Below are positions 11,401 through 22,403 of a stretch of 64,000 bases of DNA, one piece after another. This DNA is from Sciurus carolinensis. Its lineage: Eukaryota > Chordata > Mammalia > Rodentia > Sciuridae. The notes under the pieces are model-generated. The model was not told the DNA's origin. It did no database searches and was given only the letters and a program-made list of their open reading frames with translations. The stretch covers positions 95,094,932 through 95,158,931 of the forward strand of contig NC_062232.1 in the NCBI RefSeq assembly GCF_902686445.1, in the 5' to 3' direction. Both the position numbers and the translations under genes were made by a program. The number at the start of each line of letters is the position of its first letter. Position 1 is the stretch's first letter.

Positions 11401-12308
11401 CCTGCATCTTATAGAAGAAAAAGTAGGTCCAAATCTTCAACTTGTTGGCTCAGGATCAGATTTCCTTAACAGGACCTCCCATAGCACAAGAAATAAAAGC
11501 AAGAATAAACAACTGGGATAGATTCAAACTAAAAAGCTTTCTCTCAGCAAAGGAAACTATCAGCAATGTGAAGAGAGAGCCTACAGAGTGGGAGAATATC
11601 TTTGCCAACCATACCTCAGATAGAGCGCTAATTTCCAGAATCTATAAAGAACTCAAAAAACTCTACACGAAGAATACAAATAATCCAATCAACAATGGGC
11701 TAAGGAAATGAACAGACACTTCACAGAAGAAGATGTACAAGTAATCACCAGATATATGAAAAAATGTTCAACATCCCTAGTAATAAGGGAAATGCAAATC
11801 AAAACTACCCCTAAGATTTCATCTCACCCCAATTAGAATGGCGATTATCAAGAATACAAGCAACAACAGGTGTTGGCGAGGATGTGGTGAAAAAGGAACA
11901 CTCATACATTGCTGGTGGGGTTGCAAATTAGTGCAGCCACTCTGGAAAGCAGTGTGGAGATTCCTCAGAAAGCTTGGAATGGAAACACCATTTGACCCAG
12001 CTATCCCACTCCTTGGCCTATACCCAAAGGACTTAAAATCAGCATACTACAGAGATACAGCCACATCAATGTTCATTGCTGCTCAATTCACCATAGCCAG
12101 ATTGTGGAACCAACCTAGATGCCCTTCAGTTGATGAATGGATAAAGAAACTGTGGCATATTTATATAATGGAATATTACTCCGCAATGAAGAATGATAAA
12201 ATTATGGCATTTGTAGGCAAATGGTTGAAATTGGAGAATATCATGCTAAGTGAGATAAGCCAATCTCAAAAAACTAAAGGACGAATGATCTCGCTGATAA
12301 GCGGATGA
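8460..12308 (+). pseudogene. L1B ORF2 (endonuclease/reverse transcriptase), frameshifted
   Basis: ORF2p nicks the target and reverse-transcribes L1 RNA. The endonuclease domain is uninterrupted for 321 codons (8460-9425). It shows LNVNGLN, QETHL (catalytic Glu, about residue 51), NIYAPN, GDFNTPLSPLD (Asp/Asn) and SDHN (catalytic His). The RT domain is split by single-base indels near 9410, 9505, 9953, 10177, 10775 and 11205. RT motifs are visible: SIDVEKAFD at about 10275, [12 protein letters not shown], and the FADD active site at 10579-10590. The C-terminal cysteine cluster (C-x3-C-x7-H-x4-C) lies at 11871-11924. The stop TGA is at 12306-12308. Full L1 ORF2p is about 1,275 residues, which this would match without the frameshifts. 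It cannot make active ORF2p as read. Confidence 0.92.
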
Positions 12309-12508
12309 GGACATATAATGGGGGGTGGGACGGGCTAGCATTAGGTTTAGGGTTAGGTTTAGAGTTAGGCTAAGGAGAGCAGTAAGAATGAAGGAAAGAA
12401 GGACTGTGTAGAGGGAAAAGAGGGGTGGGAGGGGGGGGAGGGGTGGGAGGGGGGGGAGGGGGGGGGGGGGAGGGGAAAAATATAATAAACATCATTACCC
12501 TATGTAAA
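12309..12508 (+). promoter_or_regulatory. L1B 3' UTR with telomere-like segment and G-rich tract
   Basis: After the ORF2 stop comes a segment with TTAGG/TTTAGGG-like repeats (12341-12371) that L1A and L1D lack. A long G-rich tract follows (12421-12475) with many runs of three or more G, able in principle to fold as G-quadruplex. Polypurine, G-rich 3' UTRs are a known L1 trait. L1B then lacks the last ~110 bp of 3' UTR present in L1A (17101-17200) and goes directly into A-rich sequence after 'cattaccctatgtaaacg'. Confidence 0.85.
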
Positions 12509-12577
12509 CGTAAAAAAAAATAAAAAAAATAAAAAAAAAGAAGAAAACTGAAAAAAAAAAAAAAAAAAAAAAAAAAA

Positions 12578-13133
12578 GAATTATCGGGATTGAGGAAGGC
12601 TTAGAGAAACAAACCAAAGGAATGAACAATCTATTCAATGAAATAATATCAGAAAATTTCCCAAATCTGAAGAATGAAATGGAAAATCAAGTACAAGAGG
12701 CTTATAGGACACCAAATGTACAAAAGTACAACAGACCCACACCAAGGCACATTATAAAGAAAATAACTAACATACGAAATAAAGATACAATTTAAAGGCT
12801 GTGAGAGAAAAAAAAAATCAAATTACATTCAGGGGGAAACCAACACAGATATCAGCAGATTTCTTAACTCAGACCCTAAAAGCTAGAAGGGCCTGGAACA
12901 ACATTTTTCAAGCTCTGCAAGAAAATGGATGCCAACCAAGAATCTCATACCCAGCAAAACTTACCTTCAGATTTGATGACAAAATAAAATCCTTCCATGA
13001 TAAACAAAAGCCAAAAGAATTTACAAATAGAAAGCTGGCACTACAGAACATTCTCAGCAAAATATTCCATGAGCAAGAAATGAAAAACAATGATGTAAGT
13101 CAGCAAAAGGAGGAAACTACCCTAAAGGAATAG
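12578..13133 (+). pseudogene. L1A ORF1, C-terminal part (resumes after L1B)
   Basis: Homology picks up at GIEEGLEKQTKGMNNLFNEI and continues through ENFPNLKNEMENQVQEAY, TFRGKP, LKARRAWNNIFQAL and SKIFHEQEMKNN to a stop at 13131-13133. A frameshift near 12795 separates the RRM part from the C-terminal domain part. Together with 5963-6440 this is one split ORF1. Confidence 0.9.
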
Positions 13134-13159
13134 CCAAATAAAGGAGAAACCAAGTCAAG

Positions 13160-16100
13160 TTAAAAACCAAAAATAAGGCAAAATGATCGGGAATACAAAT
13201 CATATCTCAATAATAACCCTGAATGTTAATGGCCTGAACTCATCAATCAAAAGACCACAGACTGGCAGATTGTATTAAAAGAAAGACCCAACAATATGCT
13301 GTCTTCAAGAGACTTGTCTCATAGAAAAGATACCTACAGACTAAAGGGTGAAAGAATGGGGGAAAAACATACCATGCACATGGACTCAGCAAAAAAGCGG
13401 GGTATCCATCCTCATTTCAGATAAAGTGGACTTCAAGTCAAAGTTAGTCAGAAGGGATAAAGAAGGACATTTCATACTGCTTAAGGGAATTATAAATCAG
13501 CAAGAACATAACAATCATAAATATTTATGGCCCAAAAAATGGCTCATTCATGTACCTCAAACAAATCCTTCTCAATTCCAGAACCAAATAGACCACAACA
13601 CAATAATACTAGGTGACTTTGACACACCTCTCTTACCACTGGACAGATCCTCCAACAAAAATCGAACAAAGAAACCATAGATCTCAATAACACAAGTGAT
13701 AATTTAGACTTAACAGACATATATAGAATATTCCATACATCAATGAGCGAATACACTTTCTTCTCAGCAGCACATGGATCCTTCTCTAAAATAGACCATA
13801 TTTTATGCCACAAAGCTACTCTTAGTAAATACAAAAAGATAGAGATACTACCTTGTACTCTATCAGATAATGGAATGACAACTAGAAATCAATGACAAAA
13901 TAAAAACCAGAAACTACTCCAACACCTGGAGATTAAATAATATGCTATTGAATGAGGCATGGATAACAGAAGACATCAGGGGAACAAAAAAATTCTTAGA
14001 GGTAAAACAAGAACAGAGACACAACATATCAAAATCTCTGGGACACTATGAAAGCAGTATTGAGGAAAACTCATTTCAAGGAGTGCATTTCAATAAAAGA
14101 AGAAAAATTCAACAATATAAATGACCTAATGCTATAGCTCAAAGCCTAGAAACAGAAGAGGAGGATCAACACCAAAAGTAGTAGAAGACAGGAAATAGTT
14201 AAAGTCAGTTCTGAAATCAATGAAATTGAAACAAAAGAAACAATAGAAAAAATTGACAAAATAAATAATTGGTTCTTTGAAAAAAATAAACAAAATTGAT
14301 AAACCCTTAGCCACACTAACAAAGAGAAGAAGAGAGAAAACCCAAATTACTAAATTCAGAATGAACAAGGAAATATCACAACAGACACGATTGAATACAA
14401 AACATAATTAGAAGCTATTTTGAAAATCTATACTCCAACAAACAGAAAATCTCGAAGACATCAACAGGTTTCTAGAGACATATGATCCACCCAAACTGAA
14501 TCAGGAGGCCATACACAATTTAAATAGGTCAATTTCAAGCAATGAAATAGAAGAAGTCATCAAAAGTCTACCAACAAAGAAAAGTCCAGGACCAGATGGA
14601 TTCTCAGCTGAGTTCTACAAGACTTTCAAAGAAGAGCTCATTCCAATACTCCTCAAAGTATTCCATGAATAAAAGAGGAAGGAACCCTTCCAAACTCATT
14701 CTATGAAGCTAATATCACCCTGATACCAAAACCAGAGAGAGATAGATCACATCAAGGAAAGAAAATTCAGACCAATATCCTTAATAAACCATAGATGCAA
14801 AAATTCTTAACAAATTTTAGGCCAATCACATACAAAAACATATTAAAAAGATAGTGCAACCACAATCAAGTGGGTTTTATCCCAGGGATGCAAGGTTTGT
14901 TCAACATCAGAAACAAATAAATGTAATTCACATATCAACAGAATTAAAGTTGAGAATCACATGATTATTTCAATAGATGCAGAAGAAACATTTGATAAAA
15001 TTCAAGCATGCCTTCATGCTCAAAACACTAGAAAAATAGAGATAATGGGAACATTACTCAACATTGTAAAGGCCATCTATGTGAAGCCCACAGCCAATAT
15101 TCTAAATGGAGAAAAACTGAAAGCATTCCCCCTGAAAACTAGAAACGAGGCAGAGATGCCCTCTTTCACCACTTTTATTCAACATCATCCTTGAAAACTC
15201 TAGCCAGAGCAATTAGACAAACCAAAGAAATTAAAGGTATATGAATAGGAAAAGAAGAACTCAATATGACATGATCATATAATTTAGAGGAGACAAAAAT
15301 TCCACCAGAAACTTGTAGAACTCATAAATGATGTCCAGTAAGATAGCAGGATAAAAAATCAATGCTCATAAATCAAATACTTTTTATTCATAAGTGATGA
15401 ATCCCCAGAAAGAGAATTTAGGAAAACTACCCCATTCATAGTAGCCTAAAAAAAAAAAAAAAAATACTTGGGAATCAATCTAACGAAAGAGGTGAAAGAA
15501 CTTTAAATGAGAACTACAGAAACATTAAAGAAAGAAATTAAAGAAAACCTTAGAAGATGGAAAGATCTCCCATGTTCTTGGATAGGAAGAATTAATGTTG
15601 TCAAAAATGCCATACTACCAAAAGTGCTATACAGATTCAATGCAATTCCAATTAAATCCCAATGATGTACCTCATAGAAATAGAGCAAACAATCATGAAA
15701 TTCATTTGGAAAAATAAGAGGCCCCAGAATACCTAAAGCAATCCTTAACTGAGAAGAGTGAAGCAGGGGGTATCACAATACCAGAACTTCAACTATACTA
15801 CAAAGCAAAGTAACAAAAATGACATGGCATTGGCACTAAAATAGACAGGTAAACCAATGGTACAGAATAGAGTTCACAGAAACAAACCCACATAAATAAC
15901 AATTATCTCATACTAGACAAAGGTGCCAAAAACATACAATGGAGAAAAGATAGCCTCTTCAACAAGTGGTGCTGGGAAAACTGGAAATCCATATGCAGCA
16001 AAATGAAAACTAAACCACTATCTCTCACCCTGCACAAACTCAAACTCAAAATGGATCAAGGACCTAGGAATCAGACAGAGACCCTGCACCTAATAGAAGA

Positions 16101-16982
16101 AAAAGTAGGTCCAAATCTTCATCATGTTGGCTTAGGATCGATTTCCTTAACAGGGCCCCCAAAGTACAAGAAATAAAGCAGGAATCGATATGGAATAGAT
16201 TCAAACTAAAAGCTTTTCCTCAGCAAAGGAAAACTATCAGCAATGTGAAGAGAGAGCCTACAGAGTGGGAGAAAAATATTTGCCACACACATACTTCAGA
16301 CAGAGCACTAATCTTCAGAATCTACGATGAACTCAAAAAACTTTACAACAAGAATACATATAGCCCAATCAACAATAGGCTAAGGAAATGAGCAGACATT
16401 TCACAGAAGATCTACAAGTAATCAACAGATATATGAAAACATGTTCAACATTTCCAGTAATAAGAGAAATGCAAATCAAAACCACCCTAAGATTTCATCT
16501 CACCCCAATTAGAATGGCAATTATCAAGAATACAAGCAACAATATGTATTGGTGAGGATGTAGGGAAAAAGGTACACTCATACATTGCTGGTGGTGATGC
16601 AAATTAGTGCAACTACTCTGGAAAGCAGTATGCAGATTCCTAGAAAACTTGAATGGAACCACCATTTGACCCAGCTATCCCACTCCTTGGCCTATTCCCA
16701 AAGGATTTAAAATCAGCATACTACAGTGATGCAGTTACATCAATGTTCATAGCTGCTCAATCACAATAACTAGATTGTGGAACCAACCTTGATGCCCTTC
16801 AATTGATGAATGGATAAAGAAACTGTGGTATACATACACAATGGAATATTACTCAGCCATAAAGAAGAATAAAATTATGGTATTTGCAGGCAAATGGATG
16901 AAGTTGGAGAATATAATGCTAAGTGAGATAAGCCAATCTCAAAAAAACCAAAGGACGAATGATCTCTCTGATAAGCGGATGA
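13160..16982 (+). pseudogene. L1A ORF2, heavily frameshifted
   Basis: Homologous to L1B ORF2 along its whole length but broken into many short frames. Recognisable pieces: endonuclease start near 13183 (NTNHISIITLNVNGLN-like), GDFDTPLLPLDRSS at about 13612 (the usual Asn of GDFN changed to Asp), the linker around 14130-14400, and RT pieces from 14961. The RT active-site region near 15260 has lost bases around the FADD box. The C-terminal part is at 16841-16982. It is certainly inactive. Several deletions exceed one base, unlike L1B. Confidence 0.88.
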
Positions 16983-17212
16983 TGATACATAATGGGGGGT
17001 GTTGGGAGGAAAGCAAGAATGGAGGAAGGATGGATTGTATAGAGGAAAAAGAGGGATGGGAGGGAAGGAAAATAACAGAATGAGACAAACATCATTACCC
17101 TATTTACATGTATGATTACACAAATCGTATGACTCTACTTCATGTATAACCAGAGAAACAAGTTATAACCCATTTGTTTACAATGAATCAAAATTAATAA
17201 ATTATAAAAAAA
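16983..17212 (+). promoter_or_regulatory. L1A 3' UTR (long type)
   Basis: Purine-rich ('gagggatgggagggaaggaa') and then the terminal block 'cattaccctatttacatgta' to 'caatgaatcaaaattaataa' and a short A-run. The same terminal block is found, inverted, at 36-120 and at 45290-45380, so it is the older or more common 3' end of this L1 lineage. Confidence 0.85.
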
Positions 17213-17379
17213 GGCATTTTTAAAATCTCAATTTCTGATTTGTTGTCTTCTTAACCCTTATTTTTTTAAATTTTTTTTTAATTTTTAGAGATTGCATTTT
17301 GATTCATTGTACACTTATTTTAACTTGTCAAGATTTTTTTTGTTTGAATAGATTGGGTTGCCCATTAAGTCATTATCAA

Positions 17380-17755
17380 TCATGAACATTAGGTGTTAGA
17401 TGCTCCCCAAAGCTTAGGTGTGAGACGATGCAAGAAGGTTTAGAGATGAAATGATTGGGTTATGAGAGTGTTAACCCCATCAGTGAATTAATCCCTTGAT
17501 AGGGATTAACTGATGGGTCACTGTAGACAGGTAGGGTGTGGCTGAAAGAGGTAGGTTATAGGGGGGCATGCCTTTTGGATTTATATTTGTGCTTGTTAAG
17601 CAGAACTCTCTCTGATGTTATGCTTCCAGCTGCTTTCCTCACTGCACTTCTGCCATGATATTCTTTCTGCCTCACCTCAAGCCCTAATGGAGTCTGTCAT
17701 CTATGGACTGAGACCTCTGAAAGAATGGGTCCCCAAATAAACTTTTTCTCCTCTA
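17380..17755 (+). mobile_element. MaLR-type solo LTR (MLT1-like), plus strand
   Basis: The block 'ggtgttagatgctccccaaa', 'gaaatgattgggttatgaga', 'ggtgtggctgaaagaggtag', 'atggactgagacctctgaaa' and the polyadenylation signal in 'ccccaaataaactttttctc' matches the general plan of ERVL-MaLR LTRs. I see no internal retroviral sequence on either side, so it is best read as a solo LTR. The exact subfamily is not known to me. Confidence 0.55.
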
Positions 17756-18184
17756 AAAAAATAATAAATAAAATAAATGAAAATACCATGTCCATCTATA
17801 ATTTAAAAAAATTAAAAATATATCACTACAATGTATTTATTGCTTATTTAATCCACATGGTAAAGTAATTTCTCTGCTAAAAGTTTTTGCAAGATTTAAG
17901 CTCATTTCCAAACTTCCCATTTGGCATACTTTCTAAAATATGTTTCCAAATTATTAATCTTGCTCCATTATATCTTTGTGTCATAAAAACTTTGATTTCA
18001 CACCACACATGTACACACACTATATATGCACCTGTAACATCCTATAAACATATAAATATAAATTTTATGAAAAATAGATTTAAACAAGGAATCACACCTA
18101 CAATGAATAATGTAGAATAAATAGATAAATTTATTTAATTGGGAAACATTTTATTTTTAAATTGTTCTAATTAGTTAGATAAAT
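17756..18184. other. AT-rich spacer, no gene seen
   Basis: Low-complexity A/T-rich sequence between an LTR and an old L1. No coding potential is seen. Confidence 0.5.
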
Positions 18185-19580
18185 TTTTGGAAACATATAA
18201 CCTATCAAGACTGAATTAGAAAAGAGTGGAACATCTGAACAAACCAATAAAAAGTAAGGAGATTGAATCAATAATTAAAACTTCCTTACAAACAAAAGTC
18301 CAGGGCTAGATAGCTTCACTAGTGAATTCTACCCAACACTTAAAAAGAAAAATTGTTACTGATCCTTCTCAGACCCTTTCAAAAAATTGAAGAGGAAACA
18401 ACACATCCAAGCTCATTTTGTGAGACTAGAATTACACTGATACCAAAATGGGACAGACTCTAAAAGAAAATTACAGACCAATATCCCTGATGAACACTGA
18501 CATAAAAATTCCCCCCACACACCAAAATACTAGAAACACAAAATTCACAAATACCTTAAAAGGATCATATGTCATGATCCGGTCTAATGTATCCCTGGAA
18601 TGCAAGGATGGTTCAACAAAGGCCAGTCAATCAATGTGAAACACTACATTAACAAAACGAAGGATAAAAATTATATGATCATCACAATTATGCAGACTAA
18701 TCTAACAAACTTCAACATCTCTTCGTGATAAATACTCTCAATAAACAATGTATTAAAGGGAAATTATCTCAACATATGAAGACCAGAATGACATGTCCAC
18801 AGCTAACACTACATTCAACAGTGAGAAACTTAAAACGTTTCCTTTAATATCAGAAACAAGAAAAGGATTTGCACTCTTACCATCTCTATACAACACATTA
18901 CTGGCAATCCTAGACAAAGTAAGCAGGCAAGAAAAATAAAGAAGGTAAAAGAGGTGTACTCTGGAAACTACAAAATCATTTTTAAAGAAATTAAAGAAGC
19001 CACTGATTTTCAAAACAATTGATAGTTTCTCAAGAGGTTAAACAGTTACTCTCCTTGCTGTACACTCAAAAGAGTTAAAAACACTTCTCTAAAGATATAC
19101 ATGAACATTGTTGCAGAGTTATTTGTTACAAAGAGTTAAAACAAGCAAAACATCTATCAACTGATGAATGCATAAACAAAATGTATATCTATATAATGAT
19201 TTGTTATTCAATAATAAAAGGAATTAAGCACTTATACTTGCAATCTATGGATGAATCTTGAACATATTCTAAGTATAAGAAGTCATGCATAAAAAATCAG
19301 ATATGACATAAATTCCTTATACAAAAAAATCTAAAACAAGCAAATAATAAGGAATTAAAGTAGAATAGTGATTTCCAGTAGGTGGAGGAAAGGATAAATA
19401 AAATGATTGCTAATGGGTATAGGGTTTATTTTCAATATAATAAAAGTTTTCTGAAATTAGTAGTAACAATGGTAGAGCATCTTTGCCAATTTAGTAAGTT
19501 TAGTCATGACATTGTAGACTTTAAAAGAGTGAATTTTGCAATATGTGAATTATAGATCAATAAAAATACTGTGTGGGAAA
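18185..19580 (+). mobile_element. Ancient L1 (L1M age), ORF2 and 3' UTR fragments
   Basis: It shows the ORF2 region around 'aagtccagggctagatagc' (SPGxDG-type), 'ctgataccaaaatgggacag' and 'gaatgcaaggatggttcaac'. After a gap come the C-terminal region ('ctgatgaatgcataaacaaa', 'tggatgaatcttgaacat') and a 3' UTR-like end ('gaattatagatcaataaaaa'). It is much more diverged than the rodent L1s, with no usable frame. Confidence 0.7.
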
Positions 19581-19739
19581 ATCATCTTAACAAAACAATC
19601 TTAGAAAATGAAATGTCTGAAACATAAATAGAATTTTATTACCTTAGAATAAAATAGTAAAGTTATGACAAAACAATAATAACTTCGACCTACTACTAAC
19701 ATTTATACAAAAATTAATTTGAAATTTATCATTGACTTA

Positions 19740-20920
19740 GAGATATGGGAACTAAATTTGGGGTGGGGGAAATATTCATTATTGAGAGTTGTGCATAAAT
19801 TTCTTAGGCTTGACACCAAATGTATGATCCACAAAAGGAAAACTTGAGAAATTTCATTTCATGAAAATTCAAAACTTGAGCTCTTCAAAGATGTGAAGAA
19901 GAAAAAACAAACTACAGACTTGGAAAACTATTTGCATGTATCCAACAAAAGACTAACATTTAGAATATATAAAAAAATATCTGTAAATTCAACGGTTTCT
20001 AAAAAAATCAATCAGAAAAAGTGTAAAGGGGAAGTTTTGCCCAAGAAGAATACACACATAATAAGCACATGAACATCACTACAGTCATTAAGAAAGTGCA
20101 AATTGAGACTATAATGAGATATCATTATGCCCATTAGAATGACTGAAATAAAAATAGTGACACCACCGGATGCTGGTGAGGATGTCAAGAAACTGGAACC
20201 CTCTGCTGGTGGAAATGTAAAATGGTCCAGTTACTCTGGGAAAATAGTTTGGCAGTTTCTTAAAAAACAAAACATTCAACTACCATATGACCCAGCAAAT
20301 GCACTCCTGGGCATTTATCCCAGATAAATGAAACTTATGTTCACACAAAATCTGTACATAAATATTTATAGTAGCTTTATTCACAATAGTCAAAAACTGG
20401 AAATAACCCAGATGTCCCTCAATGGGTGAATGAATAAATCTATTTTTTGACATCCATACCTTGGAATACTACGGACAATAAAAATGAACTATTGTTGATA
20501 TAGTCCGCATCTTGAATGAATCTCCAGAGAATTATACTGGGAAAAAGGCCAATCCCAAAAGTTTATTCACTGTATGATTCAATTTTTATAGCATTCTGGC
20601 AATGACGAAACTACAGAAGTTAGAACAGATTAATAGTCATCAGGGTAAAAGAAGAGTTGAGAGGAGGAGGATGGAGGAAAATGAGTGTGGTTATAAAAGT
20701 GCACAAAAGTAAATCACAGGAGGAATCCTTCAGTGATGGAAATGGACTGTATCACAATTGCATTAATGAAATATTGTGGTTGTGATATTATACTATAGGT
20801 TTGTAGATAGTACTACTGGAGGAAACTGGACAAAGGATACATAGAATCTCTCTGCATTTTTTCTTGTAGCTGCATTTGAATCTACTATTATGTCAAAATA
20901 AAATACATAATTTTTTAAAG
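19740..20920 (+). mobile_element. Ancient L1 (L1M age), 3' half
   Basis: The ORF2 C-terminal region is recognisable ('ggatgctggtgaggatgtca', 'tatgacccagcaaatgcact', 'aactggaaataacccagatg', 'ccttggaatactacggacaa'). It is followed by a 3' UTR ending about 20915 ('gtcaaaataaaatacataat'). A frame at 20127-20327 remains open by chance. Confidence 0.7.
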
Positions 20921-21149
20921 AAGAGTCATAAGAGACATTTCTCAGTCACATCATGTGACCTTTATTTGCACATGAATTCAAACAATCTCCCCACACAAAT
21001 TAAATTTGTGTCAGTGACATATTTGGAAATTTGAACATTGATTAGATATTTGATTACATTAAGGAATTATTTTAAATGTTCAGTTGTGACAGTTGTCTTA
21101 TTTTTGTGTTTAAAAACATTTGCATCTCTAGAGAAATACAGATGTGCCT

Positions 21150-21365
21150 TATGGCAACAGTGAATGATTGATGGGGGTAGGTGAGAGGAAGAAATGGAAA
21201 TGATTACCACTAGATATAGAGTTTCTTTTTTGTACAATGAAAATATTCTGAAATTGATCGTGGTGATGGTTGCACAACTCAGTAACAAGTTAAATAGCAT
21301 TGAACTGTACACCTTAACTGAGTGAATTAATGATACATGAATTGTATCTCAATAAAGCTGGATTT
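21150..21365 (+). mobile_element. Ancient L1 3' end fragment (L1MA-like)
   Basis: It shows 'gtggtgatggttgcacaact', 'aactgtacaccttaactgag' and 'gaattgtatctcaataaagc', the standard closing sequence of L1MA/MB-type 3' UTRs. The body is truncated. Confidence 0.65.
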
Positions 21366-21430
21366 CTTTTATAGTTTTTGTCTTTAGAGATCCATACTGA
21401 AACATGGGTATTAAGATTTAATATCTGGTG

Positions 21431-21515
21431 ATTGAGGATGTAGCTTAATGGTAGAGTGTGTGCTTAGCATGCATGATGTGTGTGTGCTTCACATGGGTTT
21501 GATCCCCAACACCAA
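21431..21515 (+). mobile_element. ID SINE, diverged
   Basis: The tRNA-like body 'tgaggatgtagcttaatggt' and 'tgcttagcatgcatgatgtg' carries a short TG expansion, then a B-box region 'catgggtttgatccccaaca'. It is followed by (TA)-rich tail sequence (21516-21580). Confidence 0.75.
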
Positions 21516-21927
21516 ATATATATAATACTATATATAAATATGCACATTTATATATAAAACATATATATTCATACATATGAAACACCTGGGATTTGCTTGA
21601 AAATAATGTGATGGAAGGAAATAGGTGAGAGAAGAAACAAAGTTTATGATAAATTAAGGATTATTGAAGCATTTTGATGAGAATTTGCAAGGTTAATATA
21701 TTATTGTTACTATTTTTGTGTTCATCTAGACATTGCATAATAAAGAGACACAGTTTAAGTGGATCAAACAAAACATTTGACTACTAAAATTGAGAGGGTT
21801 TTAAAAGTAATCATTGATTCGTCTTCATTTTCCTGCCAGTGAGTTCGGTCTTGTGCAAAATCAATTACAAACTAGATTAAAAAGTTTTTCCAAAATCTTA
21901 CTTGTCAAAGAAACCTCCTCCCTGTTT

Positions 21928-21928
<1 letters not shown>

Positions 21929-21967
<39 letters not shown>
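21929..21967. repeat. (TA)n microsatellite
   Basis: About 19 uninterrupted TA units. It is the source of the isoleucine/tyrosine run in a spurious frame here. Confidence 0.95.
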
Positions 21968-21969
<2 letters not shown>

Positions 21970-22187
21970 ATGGCAATCCCAATTTTACATAACATATTCC
22001 CAACCCCTCATATAATCCTACTTACCAAGTCCCCAATCAACAAAATTCTAGCAAATCTCTGCATTCATCTTAATAAAGAACAAATGATATGCTCATTGAT
22101 AAACTTCACAATTAGTTTAGTATTAAACTTAAAACAACAACTATAAGCTGTACTGGAACTCTTTCCATAGAGAACACAGTGGCTTAG

Positions 22188-22386
22188 CCAGGCCAGTGAC
22201 GCATGCCTGAAATCCCAGCAGCTCAGGAGGCTGAGGCAGGAGGATCACAGATTTAAAGCCAGGTTCAGTAGTTTAGCGAGACCCTAAGCAACTTAGTAAG
22301 ACCCTGTCTAAAAATATAAAAGGGCTGGAGATGTGGCTTAGTGATTAAGCACCCCTGAGTTCAATCCCTTATCCAAAAAAAAAAAA
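22188..22386 (+). mobile_element. B1-dID dimeric SINE with TSD
   Basis: B1 half ('cctgaaatcccagcagctca', 'aggctgaggcaggaggatca'), then 'gagaccctaagcaacttagt' and an ID-like half ('gggctggagatgtggcttag', 'cctgagttcaatccctta'), with an A-run tail. The flanking duplication agaacacagtggctYag occurs at 22171-22187 and 22387-22403 with one mismatch, defining a clean retroposed insertion. Confidence 0.93.
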
Positions 22387-22403
22387 AGAACACAGTGGCT
22401 CAG

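Larger units (their letters stand above)
6442..12577 (+). mobile_element. L1B: young full-length L1 (about 6.1 kb) nested in L1A ORF1
   Basis: It begins with a G-run and GCGATCCAAGATGGCGGCC and ends in an A-rich tail (12509-12577). L1A sequence AAGAATTATCGGG is duplicated: left copy 6429-6441, right copy GAATTATCGGG at 12578-12588, its leading AA merged with the tail. The target TT/AAGA fits the usual L1 endonuclease preference (TT/AAAA on the top strand). Parts: 5' UTR 6442-7381, ORF1 7382-8428, ORF2 8460-12308, 3' UTR 12309-12508. It is the best preserved L1 of the window but is not intact: ORF1 has two and ORF2 several single-base frameshifts. Confidence 0.95.
5565..17212 (+). mobile_element. 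L1A: older, nearly full-length L1, interrupted by L1B
   Basis: The L1A sequence occupies 5565-6441 and 12578-17212; the 6.1 kb between is the younger L1B. Order: 5' UTR (5565-5962), ORF1 (5963-6440 then 12578-13133), ORF2 (about 13160-16982) and a 3' UTR ending in a short A-run at 17212. Both ORFs carry many small indels and stops, many more than L1B, in keeping with the nesting order. The 5' UTR proximal 250 bp matches that of L1D; the distal part differs, and the G-run/YY1-type start is missing. I could not find a convincing TSD around the whole element. Confidence 0.88.

Noticed and set aside
12341..12371. TTAGGG-like repeats as an interstitial telomere or chromosome-fusion site
   Set aside because: The tract is only about 30 bp, imperfect, and lies inside an L1 3' UTR bounded by L1 sequence, so it is a retrotransposon feature.
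5565..17212. A TSD for L1A as a whole
   Set aside because: Sequence after the tail (ggcatttttaaaatc) has no convincing match just before 5565, and the exact 5' boundary next to the ID tail is unclear.
17380..17755. A complete endogenous retrovirus
   Set aside because: Only LTR-like sequence is seen. No gag, pol or second LTR was recognised on either side; the same holds for 27585-28118.
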